Source: Deinococcus taeanensis | GTDB taxonomy: Bacteria; Deinococcota; Deinococci; Deinococcales; Deinococcaceae | Direction of reading: 5' to 3' | Assembly (NCBI RefSeq): GCF_020229735.1 | Contig: NZ_CP083455.1 | Location: 1,081,001 to 1,145,000, forward strand | Length of the DNA: 64,000 bases | Part shown: piece by piece, positions 20,925-30,725 of the stretch | How the letters are laid out: each line of letters begins with the position of its first letter | Position numbering within the stretch: the stretch's first letter is position 1 | Notes under the pieces: generated by a model | Told to the model about the DNA's origin: nothing | What the model saw: only the letters and a program-made list of their open reading frames with translations | The model's database searches: none | Translations under genes and position numbers: made by a program

Positions 20925-21943
20925 GGCGTCAGGTGCGCCACGATCTGCGCGGCCGTGCCCGTCAGGCCCCGCCGGTACCCTTCACCGGCCCAGAGGCTCA
21001 GCACCTCCGGGTCATCCCGGCGGGCCCCCGCGGCGCGCAGGGGACGCGTCAGGGCGTTCTGAAGCGGAAACGGCAGGGGAGAGGCCACCACGTCCGTGAG
21101 GGTGGTCCGCAGGCCCCGCGCCGGCCGGCCGCTGTACGCGCGGGTCAGTACCGTGTCGCGCGTCCCGGCCTGCAGCGCCGCCCGGTAGGCGCCGGGCGTT
21201 CCGGCCTCCTGGGCCCGCAGGAACGCCGTGCCGCACTGCGCGAGGGCCGCTCCGGCCGCCAGGACCGCGCGGAGGTCCGCGGCGCTCATCAGGCCGCCGG
21301 CCGCAATGACCGGGACGCGCAGCTGCGCCGCCGCGGCCCTCGTCAGGGTCAGGGTGTCGGCCAGGGCGTCCTCCCGCCAGCCGCCCCGGTGTCCGCCCGC
21401 CGGGCCGCCCTGCACGGTCACGGCGTCCACCCCGTCTGATTGCAGGTCCAGCGCCTCGGCCACGCTGGTGGCCGTTCCCACCGTCAGAATGCCCCGCGCG
21501 CGCAGGCTGGTCAGCACGTCCGGCGCGAGGCGCCCGAATGCGAACGAGAACACTTCCGGGCGTTCCACCAGCACGACCTCCAGTTGCGCCTCAAATGCCT
21601 CCTGCACGGTTTCCGGCAGGTGAGCGGGAGGCAGGCCATGACGCTCATGGAACGGCGTGAGCTCCGCCGCGGCCCGCCGCACCTCCTCCCCGGTCACGGC
21701 CGGAATGGGCTGTGGGGCAAACAGGTTCACCATCAGCGGCCCGGGCGTCAGGGCGCGCACCTCGCGGATCGCGCCCCGAAGGGCATCCGGGGTCAGGTAC
21801 GCGCCGCCCAGGCTGCCCAGCGCGCCCGCCGCGCTCACCGCGGCGGCCAGTGCGGGGGTGCCCGTTCCCCCAGCCATGGGGGCCAGCACCAGGGGGACAC
21901 GCAGAGACGCGCGGAATGCCGGCCAGGATTGCGGTCCGTTCAC
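20921..21943 (-). CDS. Nitronate monooxygenase (2-nitropropane dioxygenase family)
   Basis: This 340-residue FMN-dependent TIM-barrel oxidoreductase contains [20 protein letters not shown], the FMN-binding [16 protein letters not shown] (with the family's catalytic His), [21 protein letters not shown] and [13 protein letters not shown]. It oxidises alkyl nitronates, toxic nitro compounds, to carbonyls and nitrite. The GTG is preceded by TACGCT with 7 bases between, a leaderless start. It is divergent from the deacetylase gene, with overlapping -10 elements, and cotranscribed with the GNAT gene. Confidence 0.9.
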   Translation of the reverse strand: MNGPQSWPAFRASLRVPLVLAPMAGGTGTPALAAAVSAAGALGSLGGAYLTPDALRGAIREVRALTPGPLMVNLFAPQPIPAVTGEEVRRAAAELTPFHERHGLPPAHLPETVQEAFEAQLEVVLVERPEVFSFAFGRLAPDVLTSLRARGILTVGTATSVAEALDLQSDGVDAVTVQGGPAGGHRGGWREDALADTLTLTRAAAAQLRVPVIAAGGLMSAADLRAVLAAGAALAQCGTAFLRAQEAGTPGAYRAALQAGTRDTVLTRAYSGRPARGLRTTLTDVVASPLPFPLQNALTRPLRAAGARRDDPEVLSLWAGEGYRRGLTGTAAQIVAHLTP

Positions 21944-21950
21944 GCCGGCC

Positions 21951-21960
21951 AGCGTACCCT
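21951..21960. promoter_or_regulatory. Overlapping divergent -10 elements
   Basis: The sequence AGCGTACCCT holds a minus-strand -10 (TACGCT, 21951-21956) for the nitronate monooxygenase and a plus-strand -10 (TACCCT, 21955-21960) for the deacetylase. They share two bases. Both start codons lie 6-7 bases away, so only 23 bases separate two oppositely oriented genes and the two promoters must be mutually exclusive. Confidence 0.6.
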
Positions 21961-21966
21961 GCCAGC

Positions 21967-22896
21967 GTGACCTTCCCGCACCGGTTCCGGGCGTACACCG
22001 CTTTTCGCCGCGCCGCGTACGCCCAGGTGGCCGCGCCCCGCCGGCAGTTCCTGCCGCGCGAACTCATCGCAGATCTCCTGGCCGGCGCGCAGGCCCGGCT
22101 GCCGCTGCTTGACGCCCCCGACCTGGACTGGGCCCTCGCGGAGCGGGTGCACGATCCGGCATTCCTGACCCGCTGGCAGGGCGGGCAGGTGACCCGCGCC
22201 GAGGAACGCGCCCTCGGATTTCCCTGGACGCCAGCCGTCGTGCAGCGTGCCCTGGGCAGCAGTGGCGCCACGCTGGCCGCCACGCGGGACGCCCTCACGG
22301 GCGGGCTGGGCCTGAACCTGGGCGGCGGGACGCACCACGCGTACGCCGACCACGCCGAGGGCTTCTCCTTCCTGAACGACGTGGCCATCAGCGCCCGCTG
22401 GCTGCTGGACACCGGGCAGGCACGGCGCGTCCTGATCCTGGACCTGGACGTGCACCAGGGCAACGGCACAGCCGCCATTTTTGCCAGTGAGGCGCGGGTC
22501 CTGACCGTCAGCGTGCACGCCGAGCACAACTATCCGTTCCGCAAGGAGCGCAGCGGCCTGGACGTGGCCCTGCCCGACGGCACCGGCGACCACGCCTACC
22601 TGCACGCGCTCGACACCCAGGTGGCACCGGTCGTCGCGGCGTTCCAGCCGGACTTCGCGTTCTACCTCGCCGGCGCGGACGTGCTGGCCGGCGATCAGCT
22701 GGGCCGCCTGGCCCTCACGCTGCGCGGCGCACAGACCCGCGACCACCAGGTGTTCCGCTGGGCGGCCCGCACCCGCACGCCCCTGGTCACGGTCATGGCC
22801 GGCGGTTACAACCGCGACCCGCAGCAGCTGATCCAGGCGCGCTGGAACACCCTGGACGCCGCGGTCGGCGCCTTCGCGCCGCAGCCGGCCCGGTGA
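21967..22896 (+). CDS. Histone deacetylase / acetoin-utilisation (AcuC)-like deacetylase
   Basis: This 309-residue zinc hydrolase of the arginase/HDAC fold has the active-site motifs [14 protein letters not shown] (His123/His124), [15 protein letters not shown] (zinc ligands Asp161 and His163) and [13 protein letters not shown] (third zinc Asp). Bacterial members remove acetyl groups from polyamines, from acetoin-related substrates or from protein lysines, as in acetyl-CoA synthetase control. The substrate is undetermined. The GTG start is preceded by TACCCT with 6 bases between, so translation is probably leaderless. Confidence 0.9.
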   Translation: MTFPHRFRAYTAFRRAAYAQVAAPRRQFLPRELIADLLAGAQARLPLLDAPDLDWALAERVHDPAFLTRWQGGQVTRAEERALGFPWTPAVVQRALGSSGATLAATRDALTGGLGLNLGGGTHHAYADHAEGFSFLNDVAISARWLLDTGQARRVLILDLDVHQGNGTAAIFASEARVLTVSVHAEHNYPFRKERSGLDVALPDGTGDHAYLHALDTQVAPVVAAFQPDFAFYLAGADVLAGDQLGRLALTLRGAQTRDHQVFRWAARTRTPLVTVMAGGYNRDPQQLIQARWNTLDAAVGAFAPQPAR

Positions 22897-22942
22897 CCCC
22901 GGCCTGAGGTACGCCGCGGTCAGTGCCTGGGCCGGGATGCCG

Positions 22943-22948
22943 TATCAT
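22943..22948 (+). promoter_or_regulatory. -10 element of the prfC leader
   Basis: TATCAT ends six bases before the mini-ORF ATG, the same spacing seen at many leaderless genes in this window. Transcription would begin at the mini-ORF, leaving a leader of about 100 bases before prfC. Confidence 0.5.
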
Positions 22949-22954
22949 GGGGGA

Positions 22955-22981
22955 ATGACGGTTCTCCTCACGCCCCCGTAG
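22955..22981 (+). CDS. Leaderless 8-codon mini-ORF ahead of prfC
   Basis: The reading frame ATG...TAG encodes MTVLLTPP and sits right behind a leaderless -10. It ends in Pro-Pro followed by a UAG stop, a context known to slow termination and peptidyl transfer. It lies 76 bases before prfC, whose product helps recycle release factors. Position and layout suggest a leader peptide that could report on termination efficiency. No terminator with a T-run lies between, so any effect is more likely on translation or RNA stability. Small size makes chance a real alternative. Confidence 0.45.
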   Translation: MTVLLTPP

Positions 22982-23001
22982 CGCGAGTCGAGACCCGCGC
23001 T
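22980..23001 (+). repeat. Hairpin in the prfC leader
   Basis: AGCGCG-A-GTC-GA-GAC-C-CGCGCT is nearly a perfect inverted repeat beginning in the stop codon of the mini-ORF. A ribosome paused at that stop would prevent it from forming. No T-run follows, so it is not an intrinsic terminator. Confidence 0.5.
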
Positions 23002-23057
23002 CCCCAGACCCCACCCGCCGCACCCGGGCCGCCCACCTGAGGCCCGCAGGAGTCCCC

Positions 23058-24656
<1,599 letters not shown>

Positions 24657-24664
24657 GCCCGGCC

Positions 24665-24695
24665 GCCGGGGGAGTCCACGGGCGTCTTCCCCGGC
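24665..24695 (+). terminator. Weak terminator-like hairpin after prfC
   Basis: GCCGGGG and CCCCGGC form a 7-bp stem with a 17-base loop, starting 9 bases after the prfC stop. The following bases are only partly T-rich (ATCCTTCATC). A terminator role is possible but not strong. Confidence 0.3.
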
Positions 24696-24752
24696 ATCCT
24701 TCATCAAGTCTTGAAAGAAGGGCGTGACGGTTCCTGTGGCAGGCTGCGCAGT

Positions 24753-25322
24753 GTGCCTGCCGTTCGTCTTTTCGCTGCCCTCCTCTGCGCCGTCCTGCTG
24801 TCGCCCGCCCAGGCGGCCGCCACCCAGCCGCCCGGCTACGTGCTGAGCGGCATGCCGCTGGTCCGGCAGACGTACAATGCCTGCGGCCCCGCCAGCCTCA
24901 CGCAGGTGCTGGCGTACTTCGGGCAGAAGATCAGCATGCAGGACGTCAGCCGCCAGACCCGTCCCACCGAGCGTTCCTACATGACGGCGCAGGCCATCGT
25001 GACGTTCGCCCCTCACGTGGGCATGCAGGCCCGGCTGTACTCCGGCGGCAGCCTCGACACCATGAAAACGGCCATTCGCAACGGCATCCCCGTCATTGCG
25101 CTGCAGTCGCACATTACCAGCGCCCGCAGGGTGATTCCGCACTGGCGTGTGCTCGTCGGGTACAACGACGCCACCCGGCAGGTGTACATCATGGATCCGC
25201 TGCTGGGGTACGTCTCCATGGGGTACGACGACATGACCCGCGTCTGGGCTGACCAGCGCGGCCAGTTCGCCCTGATGTTCCCCCCGCACCTGGCAGACAC
25301 GGTCCGCCGCACAATCGGCTGA
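24753..25322 (+). CDS. Exported C39-like cysteine peptidase
   Basis: This protein of about 189 residues starts with a signal peptide ([23 protein letters not shown]) and continues as one papain-like C39 peptidase domain: catalytic Cys in [17 protein letters not shown], His in [13 protein letters not shown] and Asp in [10 protein letters not shown]39 domains cleave after Gly-Gly leaders in bacteriocin exporters; stand-alone exported versions are of unknown substrate. The GTG at 24753 is chosen because it gives a compact signal peptide and follows CAGGCT by 7 bases. A TTG further upstream lies in a TTGAAA promoter-like hexamer. Confidence 0.8.
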   Translation: MPAVRLFAALLCAVLLSPAQAAATQPPGYVLSGMPLVRQTYNACGPASLTQVLAYFGQKISMQDVSRQTRPTERSYMTAQAIVTFAPHVGMQARLYSGGSLDTMKTAIRNGIPVIALQSHITSARRVIPHWRVLVGYNDATRQVYIMDPLLGYVSMGYDDMTRVWADQRGQFALMFPPHLADTVRRTIG

Positions 25323-25512
25323 CTGCCCGGGACCGTGCGCCACACCTCCACTCTCTCTGCGCGCCTTCTGCGGCGTTCCTGCCGGTCACTTCCGCTGCGG
25401 GTTCCCACCACGCTGAGCGGGGAAAGGCAGCGAGGACCGCACCGCCCGGGCCGGATGGTCTCCCGCTGGGCAGAGGCGCAGGCAGGAAAAATTGAGATTC
25501 GCTCAGGGTTGC

Positions 25513-25529
25513 CTTGACGCCCCGTCAAG
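25513..25529. repeat. Short inverted repeat
   Basis: CTTGACG-CCC-CGTCAAG is a perfect 7-bp inverted repeat about 70 bases upstream of the small membrane peptide gene. It contains a TTGACG -35-like hexamer but no matching -10 at 17 bases. It may be an operator or a weak hairpin. Confidence 0.35.
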
Positions 25530-25594
25530 TTCCCGTGGAGGTTCCTTCAGGCGCGCCCCACCGAAGGAAAAAGCAGGCCCGGCACACTGGAGGT

Positions 25595-25732
25595 ATGAAC
25601 CTCCTGCTGATCATGGCCGCACTGACCCTCCTGATCATGCTCGTGGCCTTCGTGGCCATGACAGAGGAGGACCGCGAAATACTCCGTGAACTGGAAGCGC
25701 AGCCTGCGCGTAACTTCACAGCCGGCGACTGA
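25595..25732 (+). CDS. Small single-pass membrane peptide
   Basis: This 45-residue ORF encodes MNLLLIMAALTLLIMLVAFV, one hydrophobic helix, followed by a short charged tail (TEEDREILRELEAQPARN) that looks helical. CACACT lies 6 bases before the ATG and GGAGG abuts the start too closely for a normal Shine-Dalgarno. It sits alone between the C39 peptidase and polA. Function is unknown; the size and topology resemble small regulatory membrane proteins. Confidence 0.55.
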   Translation: MNLLLIMAALTLLIMLVAFVAMTEEDREILRELEAQPARNFTAGD

Positions 25733-25821
25733 GGCCCCGCAGTTGCCTCCTGACGGGCCACGGCGGAGGTCAGCCGTGGCCCGCAGCCTGCGGACGTTAC
25801 GCCCCCAGTAGAATGCCCGGC

Positions 25822-28599
25822 ATGACCTCCGCCTCCCCCGACACCCTGGTGCTGATCGACGGGCACGCCCTGGCGTTCCGGTCGTACTTTGCACTTCCGC
25901 CCCTCACGAACAGCCGCGGGGAAGCCACCAACGCCATCTTGGGCTTCCTGCGCCTCACGCTGCGTCTCGTGCGGCAGAAGAGCAACCAGGTGATCGTGGT
26001 GTTCGACCCGCCCGTGAAAACCTTCCGGCACGAGCAGTTCGACGGCTACAAGTCCGGCCGCGCCGAAACGCCCGCCGACCTGCCCGGCCAGATCAACCGC
26101 ATCCGGCAGATTGTGGACGCGCTCGGGCTGCCGCGCCTGGAGGAACCCGGCTACGAGGCCGACGACGTCATTGCGTCCCTCACCCGCAAGGCCGAAGGCA
26201 CCGGCATGCAGGTCCGCATCGTCACCAGCGACCGCGACGCGTACCAGCTGCTGGACGACCACGTCCGCGTCATCACGAACGACTTCAGGCTGATCGGACC
26301 GGCCGAGGTGTTCGAGAAGTACGGTGTGACCGTCACCCAGTGGGTTGACTACCGCGCCCTGACCGGCGACGCCAGCGACAACATCCCCGGCGCCAAGGGC
26401 ATTGGCCCGAAAACCGCGTCGAAACTGCTTCAGGAGTACGGCACGCTTGAAGGGATCTACGCCGCGGCCAAAGCTGGCACCCTGAAGCCCGACGGGACCC
26501 GCCAGAAACTTCTGGACGCCGAGGAGGCCGTGCAGTTCAGCCACCAGCTGTCCTGCATGGTCACCAACTTGCCCCTGGACGTTCAGCTTGGCGCGGGCCG
26601 CCTCCCCGGCGACCCGCAGCGTCTGGAGGAACTGCTCACCGAGCTGGACCTCCACTCCGTGAAACGCGACGTGGCGGCCCTGGACGGCGCCAGCGTGGCC
26701 GCGGCCGTACCCGACACCGTACTTGACGCCACGCACCGCGCCGCCCCTCACCCGGACGCGCCGGCTGACGCGCCCGCCCCGGACGCGCTGAACGTGCAGA
26801 CCGCCGAGTGGCGCACCCCGGCGCAGAACGTCACCTGGGGATACGTCCTGTCCCGCGAGGAAGACCTGACCGCCGCACTCCTGGACGCCGCCACCCTGGA
26901 GCGCAACGGAACGGACGCCACAGTGCGCGTCGCGCCCCGCCAGCAGCCCACCCAGTGGGAAGCGCCCGGCACCCCCACCGCACCGGGCGGCCTGTTCGAC
27001 GAGTCCTTCGAGGCCCCCGCCCCCCTGACCAGAACGCAGCAGAAAGCGGCCGAGAAGGCCCGCAGGGATCAGGAGAAGGCTGCCGCGAAGCTTCGGGAGC
27101 GCTACCCCGCCACGGTCAGCGAAGCCGAATTCGTCGGCCAGCGCATCGTCACCGCCGCCGCCGCCAAGGCGCTCGCCACCCACCTCAGCGTGCGCGGCAC
27201 CCACGTGGACCCAGGCGATGACCCGCTCCTGATGGCGTACCTGCTTGACCCGGCCAACACCACCATGAGCACCGTGACGCAGCGGTACCTCGGCGTACCC
27301 TGGCCGGACGACGCGGCCGGCCGGGCCGCCCTCACCGCCCAGCTCCTGGATCTGCTGCCCCCGCAGCTCGATGACGCCCGGCGCACACTGTACGACGAGA
27401 TGGAAAAACCCCTGTCGGCCGTGCTGGCCCGCATGGAAGTCCAGGGCGTGAAACTCGACAGTGAGTACATCCGAGGCCTCTCACACGCCACGGCCGCCCG
27501 GCTCGCCACGCTTGAAGCGCAGATTCACTCGCTGGCCGGCCGGGAATTCCCGATCCGCAGCCGCGACCAGCTTGAAGCGGTCCTGTACGACGAGCTTGGC
27601 CTGGCCAGCGGCAAGAAAACCAAACTCACCGGCAAGCGTTCCACTGCGGTGGCGGCCCTGGAGCCCCTGCGCGGTGAACACCCCATCATCCCGGCGCTGC
27701 TGGAGTACCGCGAACTGGAGAAACTGCGCGGCACGTACCTGGAACCCCTGCCGAACCTCGTCAACCCGCACACCGGGCGGCTGCACACCACCTTTGCCCA
27801 GGCGGCCGTCGCCACGGGCCGCCTCAGCAGCCTGAACCCCAACCTTCAGAACATCCCCATCCGCAGTGAACTGGGCCGTGAGATCCGCAAGGGCTTCATT
27901 GCCGACCCCGGGTACTGCCTGATCAGCGCGGACTACTCTCAGATCGAACTGCGGCTCCTCGCCCACATTGCCGATGATCCCCTCATGCAGCAGGCATTTC
28001 AGGAAGGCGCCGACATTCACCGCCGCACCGCCGCGCAGGTACTTGGCCTGAACGAACAGACCATCACGCCCGACCAGCGCCGGGCCGCGAAAACCGTGAA
28101 CTTCGGCGTGCTGTACGGCATGAGTGCCCACCGCCTCAGCAACGATCTCGGCATTGGGTACGCGGACGCGGCCGGCTTCATCGAGACGTACTTCGCCACC
28201 TACCCCGGCATCCGCGCCTACATTGACCGGACGCTGGAGTTCGGCCGGCAGCAGGGCTACGTGGAAACCCTGTACGGTCGGCGCCGGTACGTGCCGGAAC
28301 TCGTCGCCACGAACCGTACCCTGCGGGAAGCCGGGGAACGCCTCGCGTACAACATGCCCATCCAGGGCACCGCGGCCGACATCATCAAGCTCGCCATGAT
28401 CCGCCTGGAACGTGAACTGGAAGGAACGGGCGCCCGCCTGCTGCTTCAGGTGCATGACGAACTGCTGCTCGAAGTTCCCCAGAACCGCGCAGACGAGATC
28501 AGCGCCGTTGTCCGGACCATCATGGAAGGCGCCGCGCAGCTCAAGGTGCCGCTCGCCGTCGAGATCGGTGTGGGGCCCAACTGGTTCGACACGAAGTAA
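25822..28599 (+). CDS. polA: DNA polymerase I
   Basis: This 925-residue repair polymerase has an N-terminal 5'-3' exonuclease (about 1-290; EPGYEADDVIASLT, TSDRDAYQLL, GDASDNIPGAKGIGPKTA) and a C-terminal family A polymerase (about 530-925): motif A DYSQIELRLLAHI, motif B RRAAKTVNFGVLYG, motif C QVHDELLLEV. The middle region keeps DDPLLMAYLLDP but the catalytic proofreading motif DxE is not recognisable. An Ala/Lys/Arg/Gln-rich insert (TRTQQKAAEKARRDQEKAA) precedes that region. TAGAAT lies 7 bases before ATG 25822; the ATG at 25813 falls inside that hexamer, so the shorter start is right. Confidence 0.97.
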   Translation: MTSASPDTLVLIDGHALAFRSYFALPPLTNSRGEATNAILGFLRLTLRLVRQKSNQVIVVFDPPVKTFRHEQFDGYKSGRAETPADLPGQINRIRQIVDALGLPRLEEPGYEADDVIASLTRKAEGTGMQVRIVTSDRDAYQLLDDHVRVITNDFRLIGPAEVFEKYGVTVTQWVDYRALTGDASDNIPGAKGIGPKTASKLLQEYGTLEGIYAAAKAGTLKPDGTRQKLLDAEEAVQFSHQLSCMVTNLPLDVQLGAGRLPGDPQRLEELLTELDLHSVKRDVAALDGASVAAAVPDTVLDATHRAAPHPDAPADAPAPDALNVQTAEWRTPAQNVTWGYVLSREEDLTAALLDAATLERNGTDATVRVAPRQQPTQWEAPGTPTAPGGLFDESFEAPAPLTRTQQKAAEKARRDQEKAAAKLRERYPATVSEAEFVGQRIVTAAAAKALATHLSVRGTHVDPGDDPLLMAYLLDPANTTMSTVTQRYLGVPWPDDAAGRAALTAQLLDLLPPQLDDARRTLYDEMEKPLSAVLARMEVQGVKLDSEYIRGLSHATAARLATLEAQIHSLAGREFPIRSRDQLEAVLYDELGLASGKKTKLTGKRSTAVAALEPLRGEHPIIPALLEYRELEKLRGTYLEPLPNLVNPHTGRLHTTFAQAAVATGRLSSLNPNLQNIPIRSELGREIRKGFIADPGYCLISADYSQIELRLLAHIADDPLMQQAFQEGADIHRRTAAQVLGLNEQTITPDQRRAAKTVNFGVLYGMSAHRLSNDLGIGYADAAGFIETYFATYPGIRAYIDRTLEFGRQQGYVETLYGRRRYVPELVATNRTLREAGERLAYNMPIQGTAADIIKLAMIRLERELEGTGARLLLQVHDELLLEVPQNRADEISAVVRTIMEGAAQLKVPLAVEIGVGPNWFDTK

Positions 28600-28616
28600 G
28601 TTCACCGAGCGCTCCA

Positions 28617-28640
28617 GGGGAGAGGTCGCCACCTCTCCCC
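28617..28640 (+). terminator. Terminator-like hairpin between polA and the HAD gene
   Basis: GGGGAGAGGT-CGCC-ACCTCTCCCC is a perfect 10-bp stem with a 4-base loop, 17 bases after the polA stop. It has no T-run. It probably ends or processes the polA mRNA before the next leaderless promoter. Confidence 0.55.
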
Positions 28641-28676
28641 GCGGCCTGTCGTCAGGCTGTGGGCGTACCCTGCCGT

Positions 28677-29276
28677 ATGACCATACGTGCACTGTTCTGG
28701 GATATTGGCGGCGTGCTGCTCAGCAACGGCTGGGACCGGGACCAGCGGGCCGTGGTGGCCGCGCAGTTCGCCCTGAACCCCGAGGATTTCGCCGAGCGGC
28801 ACAAACTGGCCGCGCCGGAACTCGAACTGGGCCGCATGACCCTCGACGAATACATGACCCAGACGGTGTTCTGCCACCCGCAGGCCTTCACGCCAGCCGA
28901 GTTCCGGGCCGCCATGGAAGCCCAGAGCACCCCCCACCCCGACGCGCTCGCTGTGGCCCGCGACCTGTCGGCCCGCTACCGCAGCTACGCCCTGAACAAT
29001 GAGGGACGTGACCTCAACGAGCACCGGATCCGTACCTTCGCCCTCAACGAGATCCTGCTGGCATTCTTCACGTCCTCCATCCTGGAACTGATGAAACCCA
29101 GCCCCGCCATGTACCGCCTGGGCCTGCACCTGGCGGCGGTGACCCCGCACGAAGCGGTGATGATCGACGACCGCCGCCAGAACGTCGAGGCAGCCCGGTC
29201 GGTCGGCATGCAGGCCGTGCAGTACTCCAGCGCGGCGCAGCTCCGGGAGGAACTGGCCGCACTGGGCGTCACGTGA
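28677..29276 (+). CDS. HAD-superfamily hydrolase
   Basis: This 199-residue HAD-like phosphatase (haloacid dehalogenase fold, IA type) has motif I as LFWDIGGVLLS, with DIGG in place of DxDx(T/V), as in the DIGGVL subfamily; motif II Asn in YALNNEGRD; motif III Lys in LMKPSPAMY; motif IV in AVMIDDRRQNVEAA. The missing second motif-I Asp is common in the subfamily but can alter catalysis. Likely a small-molecule phosphatase; substrate unknown. TACCCT ends 5 bases before the ATG, so a leaderless start is likely. Confidence 0.87.
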   Translation: MTIRALFWDIGGVLLSNGWDRDQRAVVAAQFALNPEDFAERHKLAAPELELGRMTLDEYMTQTVFCHPQAFTPAEFRAAMEAQSTPHPDALAVARDLSARYRSYALNNEGRDLNEHRIRTFALNEILLAFFTSSILELMKPSPAMYRLGLHLAAVTPHEAVMIDDRRQNVEAARSVGMQAVQYSSAAQLREELAALGVT

Positions 29277-29393
29277 AGTGAGGCCAGGCAGGCACCTTCG
29301 CCCGGGAGCGGTCCGCTGCGCAGTTCACAGATCCAGCCAGAACACAGACCGCCGCCCGGCCGCCCCGAGGGCCTGTGGCCTGTCCTGCGCCGC

Positions 29394-29663
29394 TCAGCTG
29401 TGGGTCAGGAAGGCCTTGACGGCCCCCAGGCTGCCTGTGTCCAGCAGCAGGCGGCCGGTGGGCCGGTGCAGGAGCGCAGGCGTCCGCGCCAGGGCGTGTG
29501 CATCCGCCAGGGCCTCGAACGCCTGAGGGTCCGCCTGGCGGTGCAGCACTTCGATCTGCTCGTCGAATGCACCGCGCAGCGGGAGGGCCAGCATCCGCTT
29601 GAGCATCTCGCACTGCGGGCACTGGTCCTGCGTGAACAGCACGAACGGGCGGCGTTCAGTCAT
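29394..29663 (-). CDS. Glutaredoxin-like (NrdH-type) redox protein
   Basis: This 89-residue thioredoxin-fold protein begins with FVLFTQDQCPQCEMLKRML, a CPQC active site, and has the cis-Pro region ARTPALLHRPTGRLL. In class Ib ribonucleotide reductase operons such a protein (NrdH) supplies electrons to NrdE. The gene overlaps nrdF by 8 bases at its 5' end and closes the operon, supporting that role. Sequence alone leaves glutaredoxin versus NrdH open, so no symbol is assigned. Confidence 0.82.
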   Translation of the reverse strand: MTERRPFVLFTQDQCPQCEMLKRMLALPLRGAFDEQIEVLHRQADPQAFEALADAHALARTPALLHRPTGRLLLDTGSLGAVKAFLTHS

Positions 29664-30654
29664 GGGCCACCACCGCGTGGTCCGGCCACAGCTCCGCGAA
29701 GTCGTTGTCCGTGAGGGGTTCCACAGGCAGTTTGGCGTAACTGCTCCCTTTGGCGCTGAAGAAGTCGTGCGTGGTGCCGCGCGACCGGATGCCGTTCAGG
29801 ACCACCGGGTTGACCTCCTCGTCGGGGAAGGGGCGCTCAAGGTTCAGGTTGTCCGCCAGCACGTTGAAGTTGAACCGGATGAACCGCTCGACGTCCTCCA
29901 CGAGGTTCACGGAGGCGTACAGCTGCTGCGTGTACGCCAGCTCGTTGCGGTACAGGGTGTCCAGGGTGGAGTCGTACCAGGCGAGCGCCTGCGTCTGCTC
30001 GGGCCCACTGAGGGCCGCGAAGCGTTCCTGCGCAAGCAGCGCCACGTACACGCCGTGCACCGCTTCATCCAGGATGATCAGGTTGAAGATCTCCCCGGCC
30101 GACACCATCCGGCCCTGACCCGCCAGCAGCAGCGGGTAGTAGAAGCCGCTGTAGAACAGCGCCGTTTCCAGCATGCAGGAGACGACCATCTTGCGCCACA
30201 GGCCCAGGTCGCTCACGTCCGGGTCGCGGAACACGGCCTCGATGAACTGGATCTTGAACTGCAGCTGCGGCTGCGTTTCGACCCAGGCGAACACGGCGCG
30301 TTCCTCGGTGATGGTCAGGAACGTCTTGTTCATCAGGCTGTAGCTGCGGGCGTGAATGTCTTCCATCATGCCCTGGAACTGCAGCGTGGCCTTGCGGATG
30401 TGGCCGTCCACGAGGCCGCGCAGCGCGGGCATTCCCACCTCACCCTGCAGGGTATCCAGAGCGTTCAGGCCCGCCGAGGCGTGCATGTACGTCCAGCGTT
30501 CCTGGTCGCTCAGGCTCTTCCAGTGCAGGGCGTCGTTGGTGAGGGGAATCTCGTCGGGGAACCACAGCTGCGACGTGTACTTCTCGTAGAAGGTGACGGA
30601 GAAGCTGTCCTCGGGTTCGCTCCAGTTCGTGGCGGTAAAGGGGGGTCGGGTCAT
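29656..30654 (-). CDS. nrdF: Class Ib ribonucleotide reductase small subunit
   Basis: This 332-residue R2F protein houses the dimetal tyrosyl radical that starts ribonucleotide reduction. Metal ligands are visible as Asp in NALDTLQGE, Glu and His in MMEDIHARSYS (with the radical Tyr in the same helix), Glu in CMLETALF and Glu/His in ILDEAVHGVY. Class Ib enzymes can use Mn-Mn with NrdI help. The ATG at 30654 is preferred: the protein then starts MTRPPFTATNW and a purine-rich stretch lies upstream. It follows nrdE by about 70 bases on the same strand. Confidence 0.96.
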   Translation of the reverse strand: MTRPPFTATNWSEPEDSFSVTFYEKYTSQLWFPDEIPLTNDALHWKSLSDQERWTYMHASAGLNALDTLQGEVGMPALRGLVDGHIRKATLQFQGMMEDIHARSYSLMNKTFLTITEERAVFAWVETQPQLQFKIQFIEAVFRDPDVSDLGLWRKMVVSCMLETALFYSGFYYPLLLAGQGRMVSAGEIFNLIILDEAVHGVYVALLAQERFAALSGPEQTQALAWYDSTLDTLYRNELAYTQQLYASVNLVEDVERFIRFNFNVLADNLNLERPFPDEEVNPVVLNGIRSRGTTHDFFSAKGSSYAKLPVEPLTDNDFAELWPDHAVVAHD

Positions 30655-30725
30655 GGGGGTCTCTCTGGAATCAGGGTGGGAAGGGAAGGGAACAGGCGCC
30701 CCGCCAAGGGGCGCGGGCCACTGCG

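Noticed and set aside
25813..25821. polA start at ATG 25813
   Set aside because: This ATG is inside the -10 hexamer (TAGAAT 25809-25814), so it cannot be in a leaderless mRNA beginning downstream.
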